Shown here: piece by piece, positions 28,167 through 36,781 of the stretch
Position numbering within the stretch: the stretch's first letter is position 1
Layout of the letters: each line of letters starts with the position of its first letter
From: Erythrobacter oryzae
GTDB lineage: Bacteria; Pseudomonadota; Alphaproteobacteria; Sphingomonadales; Sphingomonadaceae
Reading direction: 5' to 3'
NCBI RefSeq assembly: GCF_030271515.1
Contig: NZ_JASCXI010000004.1
Span: forward strand, 248,001-312,000
Length of the DNA stretch: 64,000 nt
Program-made: the position numbers and the translations under genes
The notes under the pieces: model-generated
Told to the model about the DNA's origin: nothing
The model's input: only the letters and a program-made list of their open reading frames with translations
The model's database searches: none

Positions 28167-29333
28167 CTAACGGTCGGTGCGCCGCACTCCGGCCGCGCGC
28201 ACGTCGGCGAGCGTCGGATAGCCATTGACCGCCATCAGCAGATCGGTCTCGGCAAGGATCGAGCGCAGCACCCATGCGGCTCCCTCGGCCCCGCCCAATG
28301 CGAGGCCATAGGTATAGGGCCGCCCGACGCCGACCGCGCGCGCGCCCATCGCCAGCGCCTTGACCGCATCGGTCCCCGAACGCACGCCGCTGTCGAACAG
28401 CACGGGGGTGTCCCCCGCCGCCGCGACCACATCGGCAAGGCAATCGATCGCCGCGATCCCGCCATTGGCCTGCCGCCCGCCGTGGTTCGAACAATAGACC
28501 GCGTCGGCTCCGCTATCGACCGCGCGGCGCGCGTCGTCGGGATGGCAGATGCCCTTGAGGACGATGGGGAGCTTGGTCACAGACTTGAACCACGCCATGT
28601 CCTCCCATGTCAGCACCTGCCCGAAGGTCGCGGCCCAGGTGAAGATCGCCGCGGCCGGGTCTTCCTCGGGCGGCCGGGCCAGCAGCGAGCGGAACACGGG
28701 ATCGGTGAAGTAGTTCTGCAAGACCTTGCCGCGCAGCTGCGGGAAGTTCGACGCATTGAGATCGCGCGGCCGCCAGCCTGTCACCCAGGTGTCGAGCGTC
28801 ACCACCAGCGCCTTGTAACCCGCCTCCTCCGCGCGGCGGATCAGGCTGGTGGCGAGTTCCTTGTTCTTGGGGGTGTAGAGCTGGAACCACGCGGGCGTGT
28901 CCCCGCAGGCGGCCTTCACCTCCTCCAGCGGATCATTCGCGAGGGTCGAGGCGCAGAACGGCACCCCCGTCAGCGCCGAGGCGCGCGCGGCGGCCATGTC
29001 GCCGTGGCGGTCCTGCGAGGCTTCTCCGTTCAACCCGATGGGGGCCATGAACAAGGGCGTCGGGTAGCGGTGGCCGAACAGCTCGATGGAGAGGTCGCGG
29101 GTCGAGCAATCGACCATCATGCGCGGCACCATGCCCCAGTGGTGGAAGGCCGCCGCGTTCTGGTCCTGCGTGTGCTCGTCCCCGCAGCCGCCCGCGACAT
29201 AGTTGGTGAGCATCGGCCCCAACGCCTCGTGCGCGCGCTTTTCCAACGTGGCGAAATCGACCGGGTAGGTGGGCAGGATGCCCTTGAGGCCGGCGTTGTA
29301 GATCTCGTTCTGCATCGCGCCGAAATAGGTCAT
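28167..29333 (-). CDS. FMN-dependent alpha-hydroxy-acid oxidase (lactate 2-monooxygenase-like)
   Basis: The 388-residue enzyme is close to mycobacterial lactate 2-monooxygenase, which turns lactate and oxygen into acetate, CO2 and water. Signatures are LTNYVAGGCGDEHTQDQN at the N-terminus, FMAPIGLNGE, TLDTWVTGWRPRDLN and LKGICHPDDARRAVDSGADA. The active-site His-Arg is in YCSNHGGRQANGG and the phosphate site is in DSGVRSGTDAVKALAMGA. A broader 2-hydroxyacid oxidase role is possible. ATG codons at 29333 and 29315 are both usable; I took the first. Confidence 0.88.
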   Translation of the reverse strand: MTYFGAMQNEIYNAGLKGILPTYPVDFATLEKRAHEALGPMLTNYVAGGCGDEHTQDQNAAAFHHWGMVPRMMVDCSTRDLSIELFGHRYPTPLFMAPIGLNGEASQDRHGDMAAARASALTGVPFCASTLANDPLEEVKAACGDTPAWFQLYTPKNKELATSLIRRAEEAGYKALVVTLDTWVTGWRPRDLNASNFPQLRGKVLQNYFTDPVFRSLLARPPEEDPAAAIFTWAATFGQVLTWEDMAWFKSVTKLPIVLKGICHPDDARRAVDSGADAVYCSNHGGRQANGGIAAIDCLADVVAAAGDTPVLFDSGVRSGTDAVKALAMGARAVGVGRPYTYGLALGGAEGAAWVLRSILAETDLLMAVNGYPTLADVRAAGVRRTDR

Positions 29334-29403
29334 GGCGGCGGTTCTCTCCCTTGTGTTTGGAAGGGAGAAAGCCCCAAGCGCCGCCCAAGGGCAAGCGCTA
29401 TTC

Positions 29404-29751
29404 TCAGGCGAACAGGCGTTGCAGCCGCGGGCGCAGCCGCAGGAAGCGGATGTAGAGCGCCTCGAGCAAGCGCAGCACGCGGGGGTTCCTTGCCGCCAGC
29501 CCCAGCGGGCGCAGCAGCGGGATCGCGCGCCACATCGCGGCGAAGGCCGCCGCGCCGTCGTGGATCACCCCGTCCTCCTCGGCATGGAAGCGCGCGAGGA
29601 GCTGGGCGCGGTCGACGGGGCAGGACGGGTCGCTGCCCTCGGCGACATCGATGAAGGTGATCCGCCCGCGCCGGTCGAGCCGCCGCATCACCGCGATCTC
29701 GCGCAGGCACAGCGGGCAGGCGCCGTCGTACCAGACCTTCAGGCGGCTCAT
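29404..29751 (-). CDS. DCC-family thiol-disulfide oxidoreductase-like protein
   Basis: The 115-residue protein carries the DxxCPxC motif near its start ([14 protein letters not shown]), which defines the DCC family, and an IDVAEGSDP segment. Function in the family is largely unknown; a redox role is presumed from the cysteine pair. Its ATG overlaps the stop of the DUF2474 gene by four bases, so it is the last gene of the bd-oxidase operon. Confidence 0.85.
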   Translation of the reverse strand: MSRLKVWYDGACPLCLREIAVMRRLDRRGRITFIDVAEGSDPSCPVDRAQLLARFHAEEDGVIHDGAAAFAAMWRAIPLLRPLGLAARNPRVLRLLEALYIRFLRLRPRLQRLFA

Positions 29752-29882
29752 GGCGCGATCCACAGGCGGATGATCCAGGCGACCGCGCCGAGCACCGCGA
29801 CGCTCGCCGCCCAGATGCCGACCATCCACAGGAGGCGCTGCCAGAGCGGCTTTTCGGGCTCCATCTCCGGCGGGGCAAGCAT
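29748..29882 (-). CDS. DUF2474 small membrane subunit of bd-type oxidase
   Basis: The 44-residue product reads [17 protein letters not shown], then one transmembrane helix ([20 protein letters not shown]) and a short IIRLWIAP tail. Size, the P-L-W-x-R-L start and position right after the subunit II gene match DUF2474 proteins, the small partners of cyanide-insensitive bd oxidases, analogous to CydX. It shares one base with the subunit II stop (TGATG) and overlaps the DCC gene by ATGA. Confidence 0.85.
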   Translation of the reverse strand: MLAPPEMEPEKPLWQRLLWMVGIWAASVAVLGAVAWIIRLWIAP

Positions 29883-30877
29883 CAGTGATACCCCTCGTCA
29901 GCCACCTTGCCGCGGAACACCCAATAGGCCCAGGCGGTGTAGGCGATGATCAGCGGCAGGGTCAGCGCCACGCCGACCAGCATGAAGGCTTGGCTTCGGT
30001 AAGGCGCGGCGGCCTCCCAGATGGTGACGCTCTCGGGCACGGCATAGGGCCAGATCGTCACGCCCAGCCCGCTCATGCCGAGGAAAAACAGCGCGATCCC
30101 CAGCCAGAAGGGTTTCGAATTGCGCTCCTTCAGGATCGCCCGCAGCATCGACAGCGCAACGATCGCGGTCAGGATCGGCACCGGCGCGACGTAGTAGATC
30201 TCGGGCGCGGAGAGCCAGCGGGCGGCGTACTCGGCATTCAAGGCAATGTTGTAGAGGCTCACCGCCCCCATCAGCACGACCGTCGCCGCGCCCCAGCGGA
30301 TCGCGAGCTTGCGGGCGTGGGCCTGCTCCTCACCGTCGAGCTTCCAGATCAGCCACGCGGCGCCGAGCAAAGCATAGCCTGCCACCGTGCCGAAGCCGGT
30401 CAGCAGGGTGTAGGGGGTGAGCCAGTCCCACCAGCTGCCCGCATAGGCGCGATCCACAACGTCGATGCCTTGCAGCAGCGCGCCCAGCGTCATCCCCTGC
30501 GCCAGCGCGGCGACGAAGCTGCCGCCCGAGAAAGCGACATCCCAGAACTTCTGGTGCGCCGGGTCGCGCCAGCGGTATTCGAACGCCACGCCCCGGAACA
30601 CGAGGCCGAGCAGCATGGCGATGATCAGCGGATAGGTCGCAGGCAGGATCACTGCATAGGCCAGCGGGAAGGCGGCGAACAGGCCCCCTCCCCCCAGCAC
30701 CAGCCAGGTCTCGTTCCCGTCCCACACCGGCGCGATCGAGTTCATCGCGCGGTCACGCTCGCGCCCCGGCTTGAAGGTCGGGAAGAGGATGCCGATGCCG
30801 AGGTCGAAGCCGTCCATCACCACATAGGCGAAGACGGCGAAGGCGATGATGAAGGCCCAGACGACGGTGAGGTCCAT
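29882..30877 (-). CDS. cydB: Cytochrome bd-type ubiquinol oxidase subunit II
   Basis: The 331-residue membrane protein is subunit II of the bd oxidase. It begins [20 protein letters not shown] followed by [33 protein letters not shown] is strongly conserved, as is the late [28 protein letters not shown]. It pairs with CydA in a one-base stop/start overlap. The frame is open upstream to 31057, but that part lies inside cydA. Confidence 0.96.
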   Translation of the reverse strand: MDLTVVWAFIIAFAVFAYVVMDGFDLGIGILFPTFKPGRERDRAMNSIAPVWDGNETWLVLGGGGLFAAFPLAYAVILPATYPLIIAMLLGLVFRGVAFEYRWRDPAHQKFWDVAFSGGSFVAALAQGMTLGALLQGIDVVDRAYAGSWWDWLTPYTLLTGFGTVAGYALLGAAWLIWKLDGEEQAHARKLAIRWGAATVVLMGAVSLYNIALNAEYAARWLSAPEIYYVAPVPILTAIVALSMLRAILKERNSKPFWLGIALFFLGMSGLGVTIWPYAVPESVTIWEAAAPYRSQAFMLVGVALTLPLIIAYTAWAYWVFRGKVADEGYH

Positions 30878-32340
30878 CAGGCGGGCTCCTTGTCGGTCGA
30901 ACCGGGTTGGGGATCGGTCGGCAGGGTTTCCTCGCCGCCCGGGTTCTGTGTCGGCCCCGGGGTGATCCCGGCAGTGCGGATCGGGCCGACATCGCCGCGC
31001 TTGACCCCGTATTCGCCCGGCTGCGGCGCCTTGCCCATGAGCTTCAGGATATACCACACGCCGATGCTGAAGACGGTGAAGTAGACCACGATGAAAGCGA
31101 GCAGCGAGGCCGCCACGGCAGGCGCATCGAGCGGGCTCGCCGCGTCAGCCGTGCGCAGCAGGCCGTAGATCACGAAAGGCTGGCGGCCCACTTCAGTGGT
31201 GATCCATCCGGCGAGCACGGCGGCGAAACCGCTCGGCCCCATCAGTACGGCAGCGCGGTGGAGCCACGGCATGTCGTAAAGCCGCCTGCGCGCGCGTCCC
31301 CACAAGCTCCACAGCCCGATCCCGAGCATCGCAAATCCGATGCCGACCATGATGCGAAAACTCCAGAACACCACGCCGACCGGCGGCTCGCGGTCATCGG
31401 GGATGGTGTCGAGCCCCGCGAGCGGCGCATCGAGATCGTGCTTCAGGATCAGCGACGACATCTTGGGAATTTCGATGGCGTAGCGCACGGTCTTGGCTTC
31501 GCTGTCGGGGATGCCGAACAGGATCAGCGGCGCGCCATCGGGGTGGCTCTGGTAATGCCCCTCCATCGCCATCACCTTGGCGGGCTGGTGCTCGAGCGTG
31601 TTCAAACCATGCATGTCGCCCGCAAAGATCTGCGCCGGGGTGACAATTGCCGCCATCCACATCGCCATCGAGAACATTTTTCGCGCATGCGGGTTGGCGC
31701 GGTCCTTAAGGAGGTGCCACGCGCCGACCGCGCCGACCACGAAGGCGGTGGTGAGGTAGGCCGCCATGACGGTGTGGACGAGACGATAGGGGAAGGAGGG
31801 GTTGAAGATGATCGCCGCCCAACTCTCGCCGGGCAGATACTGGCCGTTCTCGCCGATCAGGTAGCCGGTCGGCGTCTGCATCCAGCTGTTGACGCTGAGG
31901 ATCCAGAAGGCCGAGACGAAGGTGCCCAGCGCCACCATGAAGGTCGCGAAGAAGTGCAGCTTCTTGCCGACCTTGTTCATCCCGAACAGCATCACGCCGA
32001 GGAAGCCCGCCTCGAGGAAGAAGGCGGTCAGCACCTCGTAGGCCATCAGCGGGCCGATGACGGGCCCCGCCTTGTCGGAGAACACCGACCAGTTGGTGCC
32101 GAACTGGTAGGACATCACGATCCCCGAGACGACGCCCATCGCAAAGGCGATCGCGAAGATTTTCAGCCAGTATTTGAACAGGTCGAGATAGACGCTCTTG
32201 CCGGTCTTCAGCCACAGCCCCTCGAGCACCATCAGATAGCTCGCGAGGCCGATCGAGAAGGCGGGGAAGAAGAAGTGGAAGCTCACCGTGAAGGCGAACT
32301 GGATCCGCGCGAGCAGCAGGGCGTCGAGTTGGTCGAACAT
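30877..32340 (-). CDS. cydA: Cytochrome bd-type ubiquinol oxidase subunit I (CIO type)
   Basis: The 487-residue protein is the haem-binding subunit I. LARIQFAFTVSFHFFFPAFSIG holds the haem b595 His; SYQFGTNW, EHQPAKVMAMEGH and GWITTEVGRQPFVIYGLLRT are the other conserved blocks. It is shorter than E. coli CydA (522 residues) and lacks the long insert in the quinol loop, which fits the cyanide-insensitive oxidase (CioA) subtype. The C-terminus has an unusual Pro/Gly/Thr-rich tail. It is the first gene of a four-gene operon with cydB, DUF2474 and DCC. Confidence 0.96.
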   Translation of the reverse strand: MFDQLDALLLARIQFAFTVSFHFFFPAFSIGLASYLMVLEGLWLKTGKSVYLDLFKYWLKIFAIAFAMGVVSGIVMSYQFGTNWSVFSDKAGPVIGPLMAYEVLTAFFLEAGFLGVMLFGMNKVGKKLHFFATFMVALGTFVSAFWILSVNSWMQTPTGYLIGENGQYLPGESWAAIIFNPSFPYRLVHTVMAAYLTTAFVVGAVGAWHLLKDRANPHARKMFSMAMWMAAIVTPAQIFAGDMHGLNTLEHQPAKVMAMEGHYQSHPDGAPLILFGIPDSEAKTVRYAIEIPKMSSLILKHDLDAPLAGLDTIPDDREPPVGVVFWSFRIMVGIGFAMLGIGLWSLWGRARRRLYDMPWLHRAAVLMGPSGFAAVLAGWITTEVGRQPFVIYGLLRTADAASPLDAPAVAASLLAFIVVYFTVFSIGVWYILKLMGKAPQPGEYGVKRGDVGPIRTAGITPGPTQNPGGEETLPTDPQPGSTDKEPA

Positions 32341-32418
32341 GACTGGCAGCTAATCCCTCAGGGCTCGCGATCAATTGCAATCGCTGCACACGATATACGG
32401 TTTGCCGGCGAAAGGGTT

Positions 32419-32454
32419 GCACCGCCGGGCGAATTGGGGGGAGCCCGGCGGTGC
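32419..32454 (-). terminator. 12-bp perfect stem-loop ending the sulfur operon
   Basis: GCACCGCCGGGC (32419-32430) pairs exactly with GCCCGGCGGTGC (32443-32454) around a 12-base loop. It lies 19 bases past the TauE/SafE stop on the minus strand and before the cydA promoter. The following AACCCTTTCG is not a clean T-tract. Confidence 0.6.
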
Positions 32455-32473
32455 AGGGTCAGGCGCTTGGGGA

Positions 32474-33256
32474 CTAACCCCACAGCGCCTGTCCACTCTT
32501 GAAGAGCATGTAGAAAGCCACCGCGACAATCAGCAGCGCGAAGATCGTCTTGAGCTGCCCCCCTGCGGCAAGGCGGTGCGAGGCGCGGGTACCGATAAGG
32601 CCGCCTGCCGCTCCCCCGGCGATGAACACACCGGCAAGGCTCCAGTCGACCAGACCCGAGGCGGCGTAATTGACCGCCGTCGCCAGCCCGAAGGCGGTGA
32701 CCGCGACAAGGCTGGTGCCGACGGCGTTCACCATCATCATGTCGGTCGAAGCGATCAGGCCCGGCACGATCAGGAACCCGCCGCCAATGCCGAAGAACCC
32801 GCTGAACGCGCCGGTGCCGAGGCCATAGGCGATGAGCTTGGGGGCATTGTCGCGGCCGAGCCTGACGCCAGGGTCGCCTTGCGCCTTGCGGCTGCGCAGC
32901 ATCAGCGCGCCCACCACCAGCATCAGCAGCGCGAAGAGGACGAGCAGTTTCTCGCCGTCCACGCTCTTGCCGAGGGTCGAACCGGCGAGCGCGCCGATCA
33001 CGCCGAAGGCCGCGTAGACCGTCCCACAGGGCCAGCGCACGTCGCCCGCCCGCGCGTGCTGGGCGAGGCCGATTGCGGCATTCGCGGCGACCGCGAGCGC
33101 GCTGGTGCCGATCGCGACGTGGGGGTTCGTGACGCCAACCAGATAGACCATCAGCGGCACCGCGAGGATCGACCCGCCCCCACCGACCAAGCCCAGCGTG
33201 AAGCCGACCAGCACGCCCGACAGCGCGCCGAGCATCAGGTGCAGGGTGTCGATCAT
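32474..33256 (-). CDS. TauE/SafE-family (TSUP) exporter
   Basis: The 260-residue membrane protein belongs to the TSUP family of organosulfonate/sulfite exporters. It has the two repeated signatures GLVGGGGSILAVPLMVYL and GFFGIGGGFLIVPGLI and about eight hydrophobic segments. In this operon it most likely exports sulfite formed from persulfide oxidation. The ATG at 33254-33256 overlaps the stop of the preceding YeeE/YedE gene by four bases. Confidence 0.92.
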   Translation of the reverse strand: MIDTLHLMLGALSGVLVGFTLGLVGGGGSILAVPLMVYLVGVTNPHVAIGTSALAVAANAAIGLAQHARAGDVRWPCGTVYAAFGVIGALAGSTLGKSVDGEKLLVLFALLMLVVGALMLRSRKAQGDPGVRLGRDNAPKLIAYGLGTGAFSGFFGIGGGFLIVPGLIASTDMMMVNAVGTSLVAVTAFGLATAVNYAASGLVDWSLAGVFIAGGAAGGLIGTRASHRLAAGGQLKTIFALLIVAVAFYMLFKSGQALWG

Positions 33257-33675
33257 GCGCCTCTGGCTTCCCACAGACGCGCGATCCCCATGCCGACAAG
33301 CATCGCGGCAACGAAGATCGCGGCCGGCACCGGCGCGATCGCGAGCGCGGCGAAGCCCGGGCCGGGGCAAAGCCCTGCGATGCCCCAGCCGATCCCGAAC
33401 AGCGCCGAGCCGCCCACAAGCCGCGCGGTGATGTCGGAGCGGTCGGGCAGCGAGAACCCCTCGGCAAAGGCCGGGCGCTGCATCCGGCGCTGGATCGCCC
33501 AGGCGAACGCCATCACCGCCACCGCTCCGCCCATCACGAAGGCGAGCGTCGGGTCCCAGGCTCCGAAGAGATCGAGGAACCCCCGCACCCGCGCCGGATC
33601 GGTCATGCCGCCAATGGTCAGCCCCGCGCCGAAGATCGCGCCCGAGACGAGCGGGAGGACAAATGCGCGGATCAT
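33253..33675 (-). CDS. YeeE/YedE-family half-transporter (second)
   Basis: The 140-residue membrane protein starts MIRAFVLPLVSGAIFGAGLTIGGMTDPARVRGFLDLFGAWDPTL-like sequence with the conserved GMTDPARVxGFLDxxGxWDPTL pattern, and later has GIAGLCPGPGFAAL. It is the second half of a split YeeE/YedE (thiosulfate or sulfur-compound) transporter. Four-base overlaps join it to both neighbours. Confidence 0.9.
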   Translation of the reverse strand: MIRAFVLPLVSGAIFGAGLTIGGMTDPARVRGFLDLFGAWDPTLAFVMGGAVAVMAFAWAIQRRMQRPAFAEGFSLPDRSDITARLVGGSALFGIGWGIAGLCPGPGFAALAIAPVPAAIFVAAMLVGMGIARLWEARGA

Positions 33676-34121
33676 GGCAGCACAGCGAGGCCGAAGGCGT
33701 TCATCGCCGCCACGGTCGCAAAGCCGGTCGCCATGAAGGTCGCAACCGCCACCAGCGAGCGCTGCGAGAGGCGGCTCATCCCGCACACCCCGTGCCCGCT
33801 GGTGCAGCCGCTGCCGAGGCGGGTGCCGACGCCGACTATGAGCCCGGCGACGATCAGCGTCACCGGGCCGGCAAAGGCGGGCACGGCGGCTCCGGTCAGG
33901 TGCATCACGATCGCGGCGCCGAGCGGCAGACCCAAGAGGAACGCGAAGGCCTGCCCGCGGGGGAGCGAGCTCTCGGCCAGGCCAAAAGCGCGCGCCGCGA
34001 TGCCGGAGACGCCCGCGATCCGCCCTGCGCCCAGCAGCATCAGCGCGGCGGCAAGCCCGATCAGCCCGCCGCCGATCAGGCCGGCAACCGGCGCGGCATC
34101 GGGAAATCCGGGCAAGGTCAT
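33672..34121 (-). CDS. YeeE/YedE-family half-transporter (first)
   Basis: The 149-residue membrane protein carries the family motif GTRLGSGCTSGHGVCGMSRLS with two cysteines in a conserved pore-like segment. It forms the first half of the split YeeE/YedE pair. Its gene lies between the persulfide dioxygenase gene (ATGA overlap) and the second half, so the two halves are made together. Sulfur-compound uptake or sulfur trafficking is the likely role. Confidence 0.9.
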   Translation of the reverse strand: MTLPGFPDAAPVAGLIGGGLIGLAAALMLLGAGRIAGVSGIAARAFGLAESSLPRGQAFAFLLGLPLGAAIVMHLTGAAVPAFAGPVTLIVAGLIVGVGTRLGSGCTSGHGVCGMSRLSQRSLVAVATFMATGFATVAAMNAFGLAVLP

Positions 34122-35050
34122 ACCGCGTTCACCGGCAGCTTGAGGTAGGTGACGCCGTTCTCTTCCGGCGGGGGCAGGTGCCCTGCGCGCATGTTGACCT
34201 GCACGCTCGGCAGGATCAGGCGCGGCATGGCGAGGGTCGCGTCGCGGCCCACGCGCATCGCCACGAAATCGTCCTCGGCGATGCCGTCATGCGCGTGGAC
34301 ATTGCCCGCACGCTGCGCCGCGACGGTGGTCTCCCACACATAGTCGCTGCGACCCTCGGGCAGGTAGTCGTGGCACATGAACAGCCGCGTCGCGGGCGGG
34401 AGCGCGAGGATGCGGCGCAGCGAGCGAAACAAGGCTCGCGCGTCGCCGCCCGGGAAGTCGGCGCGCGCCGTCCCGTAGTCGGGCATGAACATGGTGTCCC
34501 CCACGAACACCGCATCGCCCACAAGATAGGCGATGCAGGCGGGCGTGTGGCCGGGGACGTGCATCACCGTGACCGGCAGCGCGCCGATGGTGAAGCTGTC
34601 GCCGTCGCGGAACAGCACGTCGAACTGCGATCCGTCGCGCGCAAATTCGGTGCCGGCGTTGAACAGCTTGCCGAACACAGCCTGCACCCGCGTGATCTCG
34701 GCGCCGATGGCGATTTTCCCGCCGAGCTGCTCCTGAAGATAGGGCGCGGCCGAGAAGTGATCGGCGTGAGCATGGGTCTCGAGCAGCCATGTCACTTTCA
34801 GATTTTGCGAAGTGACATGGGCGATGACCGCGTCGGCGGAGGTGGTCGCGGTGCGGCCCGAGGCCGGATCGAAATCGAGCACCGAGTCGATGATCGCCGC
34901 CTCGCGGGTCGCGGGATCGTGGACGACGTAGGTCACGGTGAAGGTGGCGGGATCGAAAAAGCTCGCGATTTCGGGGCGCAAGGCGGGGTCGGCGGCGGCG
35001 TTGGTGGCTTGCGCGATGGCTTGGTCCAGCACACGATCGGGGCTGCTCAT
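34118..35050 (-). CDS. ETHE1/Blh-type persulfide dioxygenase (MBL fold)
   Basis: The 310-residue metallo-beta-lactamase-fold enzyme has the metal motif ETHAHADHFSAAPYL, a late HVPGHTPACIAYLVGDAVFVGDTMF block and CHDYLPEG near the end, as in ETHE1 and Blh persulfide dioxygenases. These oxidise glutathione persulfide to sulfite. The ATG at 35048-35050 has GGAG nine to twelve bases upstream and is preferred to the ATG at 35074. It leads the operon with the YeeE pair and the sulfite exporter and is divergent from the peroxiredoxin gene. Confidence 0.92.
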   Translation of the reverse strand: MSSPDRVLDQAIAQATNAAADPALRPEIASFFDPATFTVTYVVHDPATREAAIIDSVLDFDPASGRTATTSADAVIAHVTSQNLKVTWLLETHAHADHFSAAPYLQEQLGGKIAIGAEITRVQAVFGKLFNAGTEFARDGSQFDVLFRDGDSFTIGALPVTVMHVPGHTPACIAYLVGDAVFVGDTMFMPDYGTARADFPGGDARALFRSLRRILALPPATRLFMCHDYLPEGRSDYVWETTVAAQRAGNVHAHDGIAEDDFVAMRVGRDATLAMPRLILPSVQVNMRAGHLPPPEENGVTYLKLPVNAV

Positions 35051-35125
35051 GGCGATATCTCCAATCACTTTCATAAATCGTGTATATGTATTGCAATGCC
35101 TTCGGTCAAGGTCTATGCTATCCGC

Positions 35126-35758
35126 ATGGATCAACCCGCCGCTCCCCCGCGCATCGGCGACCTCGCCCCGGACTTCGAGGCGCGCAGCACCGTCGGCCCC
35201 GTCCGGCTCTCCGCCCACCGCGGCCGCTGGCTCGTGCTGTTCTCGCATCCGGCGGATTTCACCCCCGTGTGCACCACCGAATTCGTCGCCCTCGCCCGCG
35301 AGGCTGACGCGTTTGCCCGGCGCGGCTGCGACCTGATGGCGCTCTCAGTCGACAGCCTCTTCGCCCACTTCGCGTGGCTGCGCATGATCCGCGACCGCTT
35401 CGGCGTGGAGGTGCGCTTTCCCATCATCGAGGACCCGACGCTGGTGATCGCCCGCGCCTTCGGCATGGTCTGCGCCGCCGACCGCGACAGCGGCGCGGTG
35501 CGCTCGACCTTCTTCATCGACCCCCACGGGGTGATCCGGGCGATGACCTGCTATCCGGCGAACCTCGGCCGCTCGATCCCCGAGATGCTGCGCATCCTCG
35601 ACGGCTTGCAGGCGGTCGACGCGAAAGGCGCCCTCGCCCCTGCCAACTGGCACCCGGGCGATCCGCTGCTCGAACAGCCCGGCCACGATCTCGACGCGGT
35701 GTTCGATGCCGAGGAGGCGACCGCGTGGTTCCTGCGCGAGACGGGGCCCGCCGCATGA
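35126..35758 (+). CDS. Prx6-type peroxiredoxin
   Basis: The 210-residue protein is a peroxiredoxin of the Prx6 type. Its peroxidatic Cys49 is in FSHPADFTPVCTTEF; SVDSLFAHFAWL and RSTFFIDPHGVIRAM are family blocks. Residues are numbered from the ATG at 35126; an in-frame ATG at 35096 would add ten residues and is an alternative. The stop overlaps the ArsR start by ATGA. The pair faces the persulfide operon across a 75-base spacer, so it probably protects against peroxide or sulfane-sulfur stress. Confidence 0.88.
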   Translation: MDQPAAPPRIGDLAPDFEARSTVGPVRLSAHRGRWLVLFSHPADFTPVCTTEFVALAREADAFARRGCDLMALSVDSLFAHFAWLRMIRDRFGVEVRFPIIEDPTLVIARAFGMVCAADRDSGAVRSTFFIDPHGVIRAMTCYPANLGRSIPEMLRILDGLQAVDAKGALAPANWHPGDPLLEQPGHDLDAVFDAEEATAWFLRETGPAA

Positions 35759-36105
35759 TCGCAGAGGGGCCCCTCGTCGAGGCATTGAAGGCGCTCGCCC
35801 ACCCCCTGCGCTGGCGGATCCTCGCCGCGCTGGCAGGGGCTGAGCGCAATGTCGGCGAGATCGAGCAGGCGACCGGCATCGGCCAGCCCGCGCTCTCGCA
35901 GCAATTGGGCGTGCTGCGCAAGGCGGGGCTGGTGGTGACCCGCAAGGATGCCAAGCTGGTGTTCTATTCGCTCGAAGCCGAGGCGCTCGCCGCGGTCAGG
36001 CAAGCCCTGTCAGGCCTTGCGCCGGGGCAGCCCGCCCGCGCACCCGCCCCGTCGCCGCAGCGCACCAGCGCCCCCGGCGTGGCCAATTTCGCGCGGCTGT
36101 CCTAG
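35755..36105 (+). CDS. ArsR-family repressor of BigR/SqrR type lacking cysteines
   Basis: The 116-residue protein is a winged-helix ArsR regulator. The stretch VGEIEQATGIGQPALSQQLG, followed by VLRKAGLVVTRKDAKLVFYSL, is very close to BigR/SqrR persulfide sensors. Those sense persulfide with two cysteines, but this protein has no cysteine at all. The C-terminal 30 residues are Pro/Ala-rich. It most likely controls the divergent persulfide dioxygenase operon and its own peroxiredoxin operon. Its stop shares the sequence CTAG with the stop of the convergent gene. Confidence 0.9.
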   Translation: MIAEGPLVEALKALAHPLRWRILAALAGAERNVGEIEQATGIGQPALSQQLGVLRKAGLVVTRKDAKLVFYSLEAEALAAVRQALSGLAPGQPARAPAPSPQRTSAPGVANFARLS

Positions 36106-36743
36106 GCGGCGGGCGGCGGGCCGGCGAGCGCCGCGCGCAGGCGTCGGCGGACAAGGAAGGGCTCGAGCCAGCGGCCGACCAGATAGATCGCCGCGAAGAT
36201 GCCCGCGAGCACATAGCCCTCGGTCGGCGAATGGCGGCCCTCGTCCTTCTTCTTCTCGTCCTTCTTCTTCTTGCTCGGGTCTTCGGGCGCGGGCGCGCCG
36301 AGGAATTCGTCGACGGGGTGGAGCTTCTTCGCCACCGGGGGCTTCTTCTCGTCCTTCTTCTCCGCCTTTTCGCTGGCCTCGGTTCCCGACGCCTCCCATG
36401 CGTTGATGGTGACGGCGAGCTGGGCGAAGCCGAGGAACAGCAGCGGGGCGAGGAAGCACAGCAGCAGCGCGTGGCTGAACAGGTCGAAGCGCAGCACCGC
36501 GCCCGCGCCCGCCTGCTCGATCCACATCCGCCCGCGGGTGAAGGTCGCGAGCTTGTCCTGCGCGGCGGGGTTATGCTTGGCGTAGGTCAGCACCCCGCCC
36601 TCTTCGGTCATGTCGGTGCCGGGGGTGCGCAGCAGCGGATCGATCCGCGCGAAGGCCTCGGCCGCAGACATGCCCGGATCGATCGGCACCGCGCCGCGCA
36701 CGCGCCAGATATTGTCGATCAGCGGGAGGCTCAGCCCGGGCAT
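36102..36743 (-). CDS. Membrane protein of unknown function with Lys/Glu-rich loop
   Basis: The 213-residue product begins MPGLSLPLIDNIWRVRGAVPI and has a soluble N-terminal part of about 85 residues. A transmembrane segment follows (HALLLCFLAPLLFLGFAQLAV), then a strongly charged loop of Lys/Glu/Asp repeats and a second helix (GYVLAGIFAAIYLVGRW). I do not recognise the family. It lies 38 bases after the sterol-desaturase family gene on the same strand and is probably co-transcribed. Its stop overlaps that of the ArsR gene. Confidence 0.75.
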   Translation of the reverse strand: MPGLSLPLIDNIWRVRGAVPIDPGMSAAEAFARIDPLLRTPGTDMTEEGGVLTYAKHNPAAQDKLATFTRGRMWIEQAGAGAVLRFDLFSHALLLCFLAPLLFLGFAQLAVTINAWEASGTEASEKAEKKDEKKPPVAKKLHPVDEFLGAPAPEDPSKKKKDEKKKDEGRHSPTEGYVLAGIFAAIYLVGRWLEPFLVRRRLRAALAGPPPAA

Positions 36744-36781
36744 GGCACGGCGCGGTGTTTCGAACGTTCCGGCGGCCCCGC

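Noticed and set aside
32341..32473. Possible FNR/Anr box ahead of cydA
   Set aside because: Only a half-site (TTGAT) inside GCGATTGCAATTGATCGC is present; the second half does not match.
35051..35125. BigR-type operator in the divergent spacer
   Set aside because: The stretch around GTGTATATGTATTG is AT-rich and is the probable promoter/operator, but I could not find a convincing inverted repeat, so no site is annotated.
36102..36105. Shared CTAG carrying the stop codons of two convergent genes
   Set aside because: It is real, but compact convergent ends are common and it has no clear consequence.
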